Shown: positions 1 to 8,563 of the stretch, piece by piece
Layout of the letters: every line of letters begins with the position of its first letter
Position numbering within the stretch: position 1 is the first letter of the stretch
Source of the DNA: Cytophagaceae bacterium
GTDB taxonomy: Bacteria; Bacteroidota; Bacteroidia; Cytophagales; Spirosomataceae
Assembly (NCBI GenBank): GCA_027486845.1
Contig: JAIXOL010000068.1
Coordinates: 42,965-106,964 of the forward strand
DNA: 64,000 nt
Reading direction: 5' to 3'
The notes under the pieces: generated by a model
Told to the model about the DNA's origin: nothing
Database searches by the model: none
What the model saw: the letters and a program-made list of their open reading frames with translations, nothing else
Made by a program: the position numbers and the translations under genes

Positions 1-813
1 TTCATTTTTATAGATGATTGTTTTGCCGTTCAAAACAACTGTAACTACTCTTCCTACCAATGTAATATCAAAACTTTGCCATTCGCCTGCTGCTTTTGCT
101 GGCATTTCGAGCGGAGCGATAAAACCATAAACAGCACCCAGTTGGTCTTTTAGTGGTTCACGACCTTTGCTATCAGTTACTTGTACTTCGTAGCGACCTC
201 TTAGGTAAACTCCACTATTACTTTCTTCAGGGTACTTAAACTCAACGTGTAGTTTAAAATCTTTGAAAGTTTTAACCGTACGAAGATTAGCACCTGATTT
301 TGGACTTTTCAGAATACCGTTTTCTACAACCCATTGGTTTTCGCCACTTACAACTTGCCAGCCATCAAGATTTTTACCGTTGAAAAGTTTGATTGGCGTT
401 CCCCAAACTGGGTTTATCGTGCTATTTAACTTGGGAGCTCTAACCCCAACCCAACTTAATGTTTCGCCACTTGGCGTGTTCATTGTGCCTGTTAGTTTAT
501 CATCTTTCAAAACAGCCTCAACTGACAAGTCTTTTTCGGCTCTATCCCATTGTGGTGGAATTGAGAATGACATTTTATCATCAGCGAAATTGAGTCGAGA
601 AATTGGCCTAGCACTTCCGCCATCTCCCACAAAATGACCATTTAGGTATTTTACACCCGAATGATTTACTTCTAACCAAGATGGCACTTTTTTATCACCT
701 TTGGTAATCGTAATGTCCCAACGCCCTTCAATACTTTTGATTGGGGCAAGTTGTGCCATGAGGGAGTTGCTGATAAGGATTGCTCCTAAAATTTTTACAT
801 AGTTTTGCTTCAT
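1..813 (-). CDS. DUF1080 (3-keto-disaccharide hydrolase-like) secreted protein, 3' end outside window
   Basis: The first 271 codons are visible; the reading frame is still open where the window starts, so the C-terminus is missing. The start is the ATG followed by a Sec signal peptide (MKQNYVKILGAILISNSLMA), so the product is exported. Residues about 25-120 form a beta-rich N-terminal segment. From about residue 125 the DUF1080 fold begins with the typical opening 'LFNGKNLDGWQ', then 'FKDFKLHVEFKYPEESNSGV', 'RGRYEVQV' and 'GEWQSFDITL', all hallmarks of the LamG/concanavalin-like DUF1080 family. Family members act on 3-keto-glycosides or bind glycans, but substrate cannot be read here. A second DUF1080 protein lies at 13952-14611. 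Family assignment is firm and function is inferred. Confidence 0.85.
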   Translation of the reverse strand, partial: MKQNYVKILGAILISNSLMAQLAPIKSIEGRWDITITKGDKKVPSWLEVNHSGVKYLNGHFVGDGGSARPISRLNFADDKMSFSIPPQWDRAEKDLSVEAVLKDDKLTGTMNTPSGETLSWVGVRAPKLNSTINPVWGTPIKLFNGKNLDGWQVVSGENQWVVENGILKSPKSGANLRTVKTFKDFKLHVEFKYPEESNSGVYLRGRYEVQVTDSKGREPLKDQLGAVYGFIAPLEMPAKAAGEWQSFDITLVGRVVTVVLNGKTIIYKNE

Positions 814-1099
814 GTTTGTTTTTGGTTGAATAGAAAATTTGGTTAAAATTGGATTATAGCACAATTTTCTAAATTGTAAACTTTGAACGAATTAAAATCT
901 AAAAATGGGGCATCGCACCTAAATATTTGTAGCTGAAAAGGTAAACCAATTATAAGTTGCATCGCACCGTAATATTGCGTTGCAATGCAACTTACAATTG
1001 AGTTTTTTTTGCAAATTACCACAAATATTTAGCCGTTCTACGGCTAAAGTTCATAATCTGTCTAACCTTAGATATAATTTAGAAAATTGTGCCACAAAT
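814..1099. repeat. Intergenic region with inverted repeats and a small hairpin
   Basis: No gene is visible here. There are short related segments: 'GCATCGCACC' appears twice (near 908 and 960), 'TAAATATTTGT' near 918 reappears inverted as 'ACAAATATTTA' near 1021, 'TTGCGTTGCAATGCAAC' is self-complementary, and TAGCCG-TTCTA-CGGCTA (about 1030-1046) makes a perfect six-base-pair hairpin. The arrangement looks like a degenerate miniature repeat element, but no other copy is in the window to prove it. Confidence 0.4.
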
Positions 1100-4000
1100 T
1101 TACTTCTTCGTTTCTTCAAAACCCATGTCTTCGTACCATTCTTCAAATTCAGATGGCGACGCGGTTGGTTTCGGACTCATTGCTCTGCGTGAGCGACGCT
1201 CCGATGCTTTGATTTCAAGGTCTTTTTCTACTTTATCGCCGTTGAGTTCGATGATAACTTTATATTTCGCTGGACGGAAATATATCTTTTTATCATCAGC
1301 GAGTTCTAATTTTATATCTTTATCGTCTTTTTTCTTTACATCGTTCAAATACTTTTCGTAATCACCTTTTGAGGCTAAATCAATTGCTTGGTCGAAGTTT
1401 AGGTAATTTAAACCAGCTTCAGCATCGTCAGTAATATTTTTAATTATTAAACCCTTATCAGTTTGAATTTTAATCGTTGCCTTTCCTGCTGCTTTTGCGT
1501 AGTAAGTAATGTTATATTTACGTTCTTCTGGCTCAGCATATTTATCAAACATTTTGCCCCAAGAAGCATTATAATTGATTGTTGATAAATCGTATAAATA
1601 CACATTTTTGGATAAAACATCGCTATTCAATGCTTGTAATGGTTTCACATCAGCAATATAAATTGAACGTCCATGCGTGCCGACTACCAATTCATTTTCT
1701 CTTGGGTGAATCACCAAATCGTGGATTGAGACACTTGGCATTCCGTCGCCATTGCCACGCATGAAGGTTTTGCCTTTATCCATCGAAATATACAAACCGT
1801 TATCGGTTCCAATATAAATGATATTCGCATTTTTCGGGTCTTCTTTCACAACGTTGATTGGCTCGGCTGGCAAATCGGTACCGATTGCTTGCCAATTTTG
1901 ACCGTAATCAGTCGAAACAAACAAATATGGTTTGAAATGGTCAGCACGATAAGCGTTTAGTGAAGCATAAACCGTTCCTTCAGCATGAGCCGAAACCGAA
2001 ATCCCACTTACCCAAAGGTTTTGTTTATCCATGATTTTGCTGAAAGTATAACCACCATCTTTCGAGACATAAATCAACCCATCGTCAGAACCTGTATAAA
2101 TCAAACCAAATCTACTCGGTGATTCTTCGATAGTTGTAAGAGTTCCGAAAGGTACATCGCCTTCTTTGCGGCCACGGGTCAAATCTCCCGAAAGGGTTTT
2201 GAAAGTATCTCCTTTATCAAAACTTCTATGGAATTTATTTGAACCAAAATAGATAATATCTTGATTATGGCGTGAAATCGTAAGCGGAGATTCCCAATTA
2301 AAACGGAAAGGTGCTTCGCCTAATTCACGTGGAACTTCCAATCTTTTGCGTTCGTTGGTTGCTTTATTGATTCTGAAATAGTTTCCAAACTGAAAACCTG
2401 CGTAAACAGTATTATTATCTCGCCAATCGACTTGTACTTGCATTCCATCGCCACCGAGCAAGAATTTATAGCCATCACCATTATCGAAAATGCCATAGTT
2501 ATAATCAAACGAATTGGTTGATGAACCAAACCAAACGCCATTATCTTGCAAGCCACCATAAACATTATAAGGTTTGGCCATATCGACCGACACGTGGTAA
2601 AGCTGTCCTACAGGAATTGAATTTGCCTTAAACCAAGTTTTACCGTCGTCATATGTAATATTTATTCCGCCATCGTTTCCGTTGATATAATGTTTAGGAT
2701 TTTTCGGGTCGAACCACAAAGCGTGGTGGTCGGAGTGTACGTTTTCTCGCTCAATACTTTTGAAACTTTTACCGCCATCTTCCGAACGCACGATTGGCAC
2801 ACCGACAATCACGATTTTCTTATCATCGGTTGGGTCAACCCAAATTTGTCCAAAATAGTAGCCATAAGTAAAGTAAATATTTTCCAAATAATCGGCATGT
2901 GTGCGTTTCCAAGTTGCACCAGCATCCTCACTTCGGTACACCTCTGCTCCTGTTACTTGCGTATCGAACAAATCATTATTGCCATTGTAAGTATATTCGT
3001 AAATATCTTGTACCTTAATTTTATCGGCTTTTAAGTCTTCTTTGAACACCTTTGCCGTAAATTTTTCAGGAAAACCTTGTCCATCTAAATATTCATTGAT
3101 AGTCGCATCGCTCAAAGCCAAAAACTCATCTTTGGTGATGGTTTTCATTCTTTTTGTGGTCAGACGGCTGGCATCTTCTTTTTCTTCTTTCTTTGGTCTA
3201 TTAGCCTGATTATCAATGATTGCGTAAACGATATTCGGATTTTTTGGATAAACCGCCAAACCTATGCGACCATTGCCAGAACCTGTCGGGAAGCCACTTC
3301 CCTCGCCCGAAATCAATTTCCAAGTTTCACCCGCATCGGTACTTTTATAAATACCCGATTCCTTGCCCCCTTCTACAAAATTCCATGCTGTACGTTCTTT
3401 GTACCACATAGTTGCATATAGAATATTGGCATTATTTGGGTCGAGTTTTACATCTATCGCACCCGTGTTTTCGTTGATGTAAAGCGTTTGTTTCCAAGTT
3501 TTACCGCCATCGGTGGTTTTATACATTCCACGCTCTTTGTTTGGTGAATACAAATGTCCCAAAACCGCCGCCCAAGCAATATTTGGGTCGGTTGGGTGCA
3601 AAGCAATTCGCCCAACGTGGTGCGACTCAGGCAAGCCAAGATACTCCCAAGTTTTACCATTATTGGTTGATTTGTACATTCCTACGCCCGAATACGAAGA
3701 TCGACTTGAATTATTTTCGCCCGTACCAATCCAAATAGTGCGAGTTTTCCAGTCAACGGCAATATCGCCGATTGTTATAACTGCCTCATTATCAAATATT
3801 GGCGAGAAAGATTGACCGTTATTGACAGTATGCCAAAGCCCACCTGAAGCGTAGGCGGCATAAAACTCGGTTGGGTTCTCAGGATTTGCATCAATATCTA
3901 CAATACGGCCACTCATAACGGTTGGACCAACATTTCTGAATTTCAGATTTTTTACGAGCGATGCTTCTTGCAATTTTTTGCGTTGCTCATAACCTGCCAT

Positions 4001-4141
4001 TCGCTCAGTAGCTGATGTTGGAGAAACTGCATCGGCGGTGACTACTGGAGCTGTTTCAGCTATAACTTTCTTCTTTTTCTGGGAAAAACCAGCAAAACAA
4101 GTGATTGATAGCAAGGTGATTAGGGTTAGTTGTTTTTTCAT
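1100..4141 (-). CDS. Secreted BNR/Asp-box (sortilin VPS10-like) beta-propeller protein
   Basis: A 1013-residue exported protein with signal peptide MKKQLTLITLLSITCFAGFS. It contains many Asp-box motifs of the form S/T-x-D-x-G-x-T-W/F, for example TNNGKTW, TTDGGKTW, STDAGETW, SEDAGATW, SEDGGKSF, DDGKTW, SKDGGYTF, STDYGQNW and MDKGKTF, so it should fold as one or two large beta-propellers. This matches the roughly 1000-residue 'WD40/YVTN/BNR-like repeat' family of Bacteroidota, often annotated as glycosyl hydrolase. No sialidase catalytic residues are evident, so a hydrolase role is unproven. The C-terminal 150 residues after the propeller ('NITYYAKAAGKATIKI') look like a beta-sandwich. It is transcribed in the same direction as the upstream gamma-glutamyltransferase gene, 125 bases away. 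Confidence 0.85.
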   Translation of the reverse strand: MKKQLTLITLLSITCFAGFSQKKKKVIAETAPVVTADAVSPTSATERMAGYEQRKKLQEASLVKNLKFRNVGPTVMSGRIVDIDANPENPTEFYAAYASGGLWHTVNNGQSFSPIFDNEAVITIGDIAVDWKTRTIWIGTGENNSSRSSYSGVGMYKSTNNGKTWEYLGLPESHHVGRIALHPTDPNIAWAAVLGHLYSPNKERGMYKTTDGGKTWKQTLYINENTGAIDVKLDPNNANILYATMWYKERTAWNFVEGGKESGIYKSTDAGETWKLISGEGSGFPTGSGNGRIGLAVYPKNPNIVYAIIDNQANRPKKEEKEDASRLTTKRMKTITKDEFLALSDATINEYLDGQGFPEKFTAKVFKEDLKADKIKVQDIYEYTYNGNNDLFDTQVTGAEVYRSEDAGATWKRTHADYLENIYFTYGYYFGQIWVDPTDDKKIVIVGVPIVRSEDGGKSFKSIERENVHSDHHALWFDPKNPKHYINGNDGGINITYDDGKTWFKANSIPVGQLYHVSVDMAKPYNVYGGLQDNGVWFGSSTNSFDYNYGIFDNGDGYKFLLGGDGMQVQVDWRDNNTVYAGFQFGNYFRINKATNERKRLEVPRELGEAPFRFNWESPLTISRHNQDIIYFGSNKFHRSFDKGDTFKTLSGDLTRGRKEGDVPFGTLTTIEESPSRFGLIYTGSDDGLIYVSKDGGYTFSKIMDKQNLWVSGISVSAHAEGTVYASLNAYRADHFKPYLFVSTDYGQNWQAIGTDLPAEPINVVKEDPKNANIIYIGTDNGLYISMDKGKTFMRGNGDGMPSVSIHDLVIHPRENELVVGTHGRSIYIADVKPLQALNSDVLSKNVYLYDLSTINYNASWGKMFDKYAEPEERKYNITYYAKAAGKATIKIQTDKGLIIKNITDDAEAGLNYLNFDQAIDLASKGDYEKYLNDVKKKDDKDIKLELADDKKIYFRPAKYKVIIELNGDKVEKDLEIKASERRSRRAMSPKPTASPSEFEEWYEDMGFEETKK

Positions 4142-4266
4142 TTTTTATGTTTGAAGTGTTTTATTTAAGTTTATTTTTTTTGTAGAACAACCGCATCATG
4201 CTCCAACTTATAAATTGTTTCGTGTTTAGGAAATAATTTACAAATTTGTTGAACAATAGCTAAAAA

Positions 4267-5961
4267 TCAAAACCCAGCCGCCTGACCATCTTTTCGAGAT
4301 TCTGATGCTCCGAAATAAACCTTTCGCACAGAGTCATAACGAATCGCTTGATAACCACCATATTGGCCAAGCGTATAGCCAACTTTATGACCTTTTTGCA
4401 TCAAACCTCTGATGGTTTCATAAGGTATCCCCGACTCCATCGTTATCATACCTACGCCTTCCATTGGCTCGCCCGTTGGCTCTGACGAACCATCGTGGTT
4501 GAGTCTCGGGGCATCGCCTGCTTCTTGAAGATTCATGCCGAAATCTACCACATCCATAATTATCTGTACGTGTCCCATTGGCTGAAATGCCCCACCCATT
4601 ACGCCAAAACTCATAAATGGCTTACCATCTTTGGTTACAAATGCAGGAATAATTGTCTGAAACGGACGCTTGTGCGGAGCATAAGTATTGTTTTCGCCTT
4701 CTTTCAAATTATATAATTCGCCACGGTCTTGGAAAATAAACCCTAAACCATCGGCCATCATTCCTGAACCAAAACCACGATAATTACTTTGTATCAATGA
4801 AACCATATTTCCGTCTTTGTCAGCAACTGTTAAATAAATTGTATCACCTTCACGCAAAGCTGGATTTCCTGCATCGTAGTGAGTAGCTGCTTTATTTGGG
4901 TCGATAAGTTTACGTCTTTCGGCCGCATATTCTTTCGAGATTAATGATTTTACTGGAATTTTAGCAAATTCGGGGTCGGCATAGAATTTTGCACGGTCTT
5001 CAAAAACTAATTTCTTAGCTTCGGTGAAAAGATGCACGTGTTCGGTGCTTCCGTAAGGTATTTTCGAGAAATCATAAGCTTCCAAAATATTGAGCATCTG
5101 CAAAGCGGCAATTCCTTGTCCGTTTGGTGGTAATTCCCAAACATCATAGCCACGATAATTAGTTGAAACAGGCTCAATCCAAGTTGAAGTATGGTCGGCA
5201 AGGTCTTTTGCACTCAAAAAACCACCGTTTTTCTTCATAAAACCATCAATCGTCTGAGCAATTTCCCCTTTATAAAAAGCATCACGACCGCCTTTGGCGA
5301 TTTTTTCTAAAGTATTTGCCAAGTTTGGATTTTTGAAAACATCTCCCCTCTTTGGCACTTCTCCATTCGGATAATAATGTTCTTTTATGTTCGGAAAACT
5401 TCCATACAACCGTGGAACATTTCTCAAACTCATCGCCAGCTCGTCATGCACAGGAAAACCGTTTCGGCCATAACTGATAGCGTGCGACAATATTTTTTCC
5501 ATTGGCAACTTACCAAACTTTTTGTGTAACTCAAACCAACCATCCACACAACCTGGTACGCTGATTGGCAAAGGACCTGTGGCAGGAATGTGAGTTAAAC
5601 CTCTTTTTTTAAATTCTTCTAAAGTCAAAGAGTATGGTGAGCGACCAGAACCATTCAGGCCATAGAGTTTTTGAGATTTAGCATCCCATACTATGGCGAA
5701 AATATCTCCTCCGATTCCATTTACGTGTGGTTCGACCATTCCTTCCATAGCGTTAGCGGCAATGGCGGCATCAACTGCACTTCCTCCTGCACGAAGAATC
5801 TCCACAGCGGCTTGGGTCGAAAGTGGGTGCGACGTACAGACCATGCCGTTTTGTGCCATTACTTCGGAGCGGCCAGCCCATGTCTTACCGTACATTCGGT
5901 CTTGGGCAAAACTGGAAATTGAAAAAATAAAAAGTGAAATGACGGTTAGGTGTTTTTTCAT
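4267..5961 (-). CDS. ggt: Gamma-glutamyltransferase (periplasmic, self-processing)
   Basis: Encodes 564 residues starting at the ATG in front of the signal peptide MKKHLTVISLFIFSISSFAQ; an upstream in-frame start would bury this signal and is less likely. The enzyme hydrolyses or transfers gamma-glutamyl groups from glutathione and related peptides in the periplasm. Family hallmarks are seen in order: 'MVCTSHPLSTQAAVEILRAGGSAVDAA', 'GIGGDIFAIV', 'LPPNGQGI', then the autocleavage site. By alignment from memory with the E. coli enzyme, the nucleophile Thr391 corresponds to the Thr of 'GDTIYLTVADKDGNMVS' at about residue 374. The C-terminal 'FGVMGGAFQPMGHVQ' segment is also typical. Length matches the family (about 560-580). 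Known variation: the usual TTHYS is TIYLT here, but the nucleophile itself is kept. Confidence 0.93.
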   Translation of the reverse strand: MKKHLTVISLFIFSISSFAQDRMYGKTWAGRSEVMAQNGMVCTSHPLSTQAAVEILRAGGSAVDAAIAANAMEGMVEPHVNGIGGDIFAIVWDAKSQKLYGLNGSGRSPYSLTLEEFKKRGLTHIPATGPLPISVPGCVDGWFELHKKFGKLPMEKILSHAISYGRNGFPVHDELAMSLRNVPRLYGSFPNIKEHYYPNGEVPKRGDVFKNPNLANTLEKIAKGGRDAFYKGEIAQTIDGFMKKNGGFLSAKDLADHTSTWIEPVSTNYRGYDVWELPPNGQGIAALQMLNILEAYDFSKIPYGSTEHVHLFTEAKKLVFEDRAKFYADPEFAKIPVKSLISKEYAAERRKLIDPNKAATHYDAGNPALREGDTIYLTVADKDGNMVSLIQSNYRGFGSGMMADGLGFIFQDRGELYNLKEGENNTYAPHKRPFQTIIPAFVTKDGKPFMSFGVMGGAFQPMGHVQIIMDVVDFGMNLQEAGDAPRLNHDGSSEPTGEPMEGVGMITMESGIPYETIRGLMQKGHKVGYTLGQYGGYQAIRYDSVRKVYFGASESRKDGQAAGF

Positions 5962-6217
5962 ATAGTTTGTTAAATTTTTCATAAATATAATTTTTTTAGA
6001 CACCGCTTCCAACCAAATTCTATAAACCAGAATCAATATTGTTGAAAAGGGTAATTTACTCAGACAGAAACATCTTGTTTCGTCGTGGGAGGAGAGGTAA
6101 GTAATTTTTTGTGATTCTCACTTTTTTCTTCTCCCCGACAAACTGAGTTTTTTAGTTCACAGTCCTTCGGCCACGGACGACAATTTTTATAATTATTAAA
6201 TCTACAAATTTACAAAA

Positions 6218-6625
6218 ATGAATAAACCAAGTTTTCTTTTGGTTTTCGCCGCCTTATTTGCATTTTCTTGTACAAATGAGGGAGTTTTGACAACAGCAAC
6301 AAGTACTTCATTAGCTGGCGATTGGCGTTGGGTTTTGTCAAAGGGCGGAATTGCAGGTACAACTATCACTCCTACTTCGGCTGGATATCAGTTGAAGCTT
6401 GTTCTTACTTCCGATTTTAAATTCTCGCTATATAAAAGTGCGGTTTTAGAAAAATCAGGGACTTATGAAATCATCAAAGCAAAATCAATTTACAAAATAG
6501 AATTGGTTGATTTTATAAAGTTTAGCGATGGCACATCTTTCGTAATCATGAGCCATTCAGACGATGAGCTTTCACTCGCCGATAATATTTATGATGGTTT
6601 TAGTGATGTTTATAAACAAATTTAA
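6218..6625 (+). CDS. Small lipoprotein with lipocalin-like domain
   Basis: A 135-residue putative lipoprotein: the signal MNKPSFLLVFAALFAFSC gives a lipobox ending at Cys18. The rest ('LAGDWRWVLSKGGIAGTTI...', 'SGTYEI') is predicted to be all beta and resembles the lipocalin-like/DUF-type small lipoproteins of Bacteroidota in which 'GdWrWv' opens the barrel. No enzymatic motif is seen. The next gene starts 10 bases downstream, so the two probably form an operon of two small lipoproteins. Ligand and role unknown. Confidence 0.7.
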   Translation: MNKPSFLLVFAALFAFSCTNEGVLTTATSTSLAGDWRWVLSKGGIAGTTITPTSAGYQLKLVLTSDFKFSLYKSAVLEKSGTYEIIKAKSIYKIELVDFIKFSDGTSFVIMSHSDDELSLADNIYDGFSDVYKQI

Positions 6626-6635
6626 AAGTAAATCC

Positions 6636-7088
6636 ATGAAATATTTGTTAAAATTAATTTTAATCAACACTTTTCTTTTAAGTGCATGTTCAAAAGAAAT
6701 GGTAGAAGCAGATGCTATGAAAAACAGTGCATTGAGACAGTCTGAACTGCTCGGTCAATGGAAATTTAAAAGTTATGCCGATGGTAAAACTCCTGCTTTC
6801 GATGTTACGCTCGAAATCAAAGATGAAGCAGGTAAATATGCTTTCAGCGGTCGTTCGTCGGTGAATTTTTATTTTACATCTCCCAAAATTGACGAAAGCA
6901 AAAAGACTATTTCAATTGAAGATGTAGGAAGTACCAAAATAGCAGGTACGTTCGAAGCCAATCAGTTTGAAGCGGCCTACTACGAAAACCTCCGAAATGT
7001 TGAGCGTTACGAATTGAAAGATAAAAATACACTCGTTTTTTATCTTTCAAAGCCTACAAAAGAGGCGATGTTCTTTGAAAAGAAATAA
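6636..7088 (+). CDS. Small lipoprotein with META/HslJ-like domain
   Basis: I chose the ATG that gives a lipoprotein signal, MKYLLKLILINTFLLSAC (lipidated Cys18); an earlier in-frame ATG would add a nonsensical 24-residue extension overlapping the previous gene. The mature part begins 'LLGQWKFKSYADGKTPAF', the characteristic opening of META-type domains (named after HslJ and a Leishmania protein), with 'YAFSGRSSVNFYF' as the second signature stretch. Such domains occur in outer-membrane lipoproteins linked to stress, but the molecular role is unknown. It lies directly downstream of another small lipoprotein and is followed by an inverted repeat and then the serpin gene. Confidence 0.7.
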   Translation: MKYLLKLILINTFLLSACSKEMVEADAMKNSALRQSELLGQWKFKSYADGKTPAFDVTLEIKDEAGKYAFSGRSSVNFYFTSPKIDESKKTISIEDVGSTKIAGTFEANQFEAAYYENLRNVERYELKDKNTLVFYLSKPTKEAMFFEKK

Positions 7089-7101
7089 ACAAATTCAAAA
7101 C

Positions 7102-7162
7102 AAGGAAGTCTTCACTTGGCGGCATTCGCTAAAAGAGAATTTCGCACGTCGAAGACTTCCTT
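7102..7162. repeat. 12-bp inverted repeat between META lipoprotein and serpin
   Basis: AAGGAAGTCTTC at 7102-7113 is exactly repeated in reverse complement as GAAGACTTCCTT at 7151-7162, with a 37-base loop. It sits 14 bases after the stop of the lipoprotein gene and 13 bases before the serpin ATG. It could be a terminator, an attenuator in the serpin leader, or a regulator-binding site; the sequence does not decide. Confidence 0.6.
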
Positions 7163-7175
7163 AAAATCTAAAAAA

Positions 7176-8387
7176 ATGAAAAATTTATTAAATCTAACCT
7201 TCGCCGGGGCATTATTTTTGATGGCTACTAGTTGTAATGATTCACATTCGGTGACTCCAAACAAGCAATTACAGACAATTCCAACTACTTTTTCAGACCA
7301 ATCCAGCGAATTTGCTTTTGATTTCTTGAAAAAACACAATTCCGAAGAAAAGGCCGATAAAAATTATTTTGTATCCCCGTTGAGTTTACACGTTGCCCTC
7401 GGAATGTTGCTCAACGGTGCCGATGGTAAAACAAAGGAAGAAATTCAGAAAGGTTTGCGTCTTTCATCTGACTTGACAGCCAATAATAACATTTATAAAA
7501 GTTTGATAGAAAGTTTGCCAAATTCAGACCCAAAAGTGACAAACACAATTGCCAATTCGGTTTGGTATCGCAATAGTTTTACGGTCGAAAAATCTTTTTT
7601 AGATGTCTTAAAAACATCTTTCAATGCAACAGTTTCAGCAGAAGATTTTAATAATACCGCAACTGTTGGCAAAATCAATACATGGGCAAGCGATAATACC
7701 AATGGAAAAATCAAAAAAGTGATTGAGCAAATCGACCCTTCCCAAGTGATGTTTTTGATGAATGCTCTTTATTTTAAAGGCGATTGGAAGATTCCTTTCA
7801 AAGTAGAAAACACTCGTGATGAAAATTTTGTAGGGACAATTGGCACGAAAGCAGTAAAAATGATGAATATGCTAGAAAATGTAAAATACGCTAAACGCAC
7901 TGATTATCAAGCACTTGAATTGGCTTATGGCGAAGGAAACTATGTTATGACAATTTTACTTCCTAATGAAAAAACACCAGTTAGCAAGGTTATCAACACA
8001 ATGTCGGGAACTGAGTGGAAAAGTCTGAATACAGCCTTTTCTGAACAAAAAGTTATTGTTGGTTTGCCAAAATTCACGCTTGAATATGAAACAAATCTCA
8101 ATAAAGTTCTGGAAAATATGGGAATGCCAACGATGTTTAGCGATGCGGCTGATTTATCAAAAATTTCTGCTCCTGCTGGAAAGATTAAAGTTGGCTTCGT
8201 GAAACAAAATACTTTCGTAGCCATCGACGAAAAAGGCACAGAAGCAGCGGCCGTAACGACTATCGATATTAAGCTTACCTCTGCTCCAATTTTACCAGAG
8301 TTTATCTGTAATCGTCCATTTGCTTTCTTTATCAGCGAAAAACAATCAAATACTATTCTTTTTGCGGGTAAAATTGTGAATTTATAA
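7176..8387 (+). CDS. Serpin-family protease inhibitor lipoprotein
   Basis: A 403-residue serpin carried as a lipoprotein (signal MKNLLNLTFAGALFLMATSC, lipidated Cys20). Serpins trap target proteases by inserting a cleaved reactive-centre loop into a beta-sheet. Family signatures seen: 'FAFDFLKKHN', 'NYFVSPLSLHVALGMLLNGADGKTKEEI' near the N-terminus, 'NALYFKGDWKIPF' in the middle, and the hinge 'DEKGTEAAAVTTI' at about residue 351-363, followed by 'CNRPFAFFI...ILFAGKIVN'. The hinge keeps small residues (TEAAAV), which is the pattern of inhibitory serpins rather than non-inhibitory ones. The P1 residue cannot be fixed by eye. The lipid anchor suggests it guards the cell envelope against host, predator or own proteases. 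Start is the ATG directly before the signal. Confidence 0.93.
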   Translation: MKNLLNLTFAGALFLMATSCNDSHSVTPNKQLQTIPTTFSDQSSEFAFDFLKKHNSEEKADKNYFVSPLSLHVALGMLLNGADGKTKEEIQKGLRLSSDLTANNNIYKSLIESLPNSDPKVTNTIANSVWYRNSFTVEKSFLDVLKTSFNATVSAEDFNNTATVGKINTWASDNTNGKIKKVIEQIDPSQVMFLMNALYFKGDWKIPFKVENTRDENFVGTIGTKAVKMMNMLENVKYAKRTDYQALELAYGEGNYVMTILLPNEKTPVSKVINTMSGTEWKSLNTAFSEQKVIVGLPKFTLEYETNLNKVLENMGMPTMFSDAADLSKISAPAGKIKVGFVKQNTFVAIDEKGTEAAAVTTIDIKLTSAPILPEFICNRPFAFFISEKQSNTILFAGKIVNL

Positions 8388-8429
8388 AATTTCCCATAAA
8401 TTTATAGACGTTTCGTCTCTACAATTTTA

Positions 8430-8487
8430 AAATTACCACAAAGCTTGCCGTAATAATCTTTGTAACCTGTGCCTCTGTGATAAATTT
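8430..8487. repeat. Imperfect inverted repeat of the 'TTTGTGGTAAATT' type
   Basis: AAATTACCACAAAG (8430-8443) and CTCTGTGATAAATTT (8473-8487) are near reverse complements about 30 bases apart. Sequences of this wording are frequently scattered between genes of Bacteroidota, so this is probably a fragment of a dispersed repeat. Just before it, TAGACGTTTCGTCT (about 8404-8418) is a short hairpin that may end serpin transcription. Confidence 0.35.
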
Positions 8488-8504
8488 CAATAAATACGGT
8501 TTTC

Positions 8505-8537
8505 TTTGGCTGTGATTCAGTAGAATTTTTATCTTTA
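8505..8537 (+). promoter_or_regulatory. Putative Bacteroidota sigma-A promoter of the DmpA-family gene
   Basis: TTTG at 8505-8508, a 21-base spacer, then TATCTTTA at 8530-8537 match the known Bacteroidota promoter pattern (TTTG about -33, TANNTTTG about -7) with one mismatch in the last base. The start codon is 26 bases further on. Confidence 0.45.
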
Positions 8538-8563
8538 CTAAAAATCAATCAAAGAAAACCAAA

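Noticed and set aside
6060..6190. GGGAGGAGA/TTCTCCCC complementarity upstream of the small lipoprotein gene
   Set aside because: The pairing is imperfect and does not match a riboswitch or known RNA; left as leader sequence.
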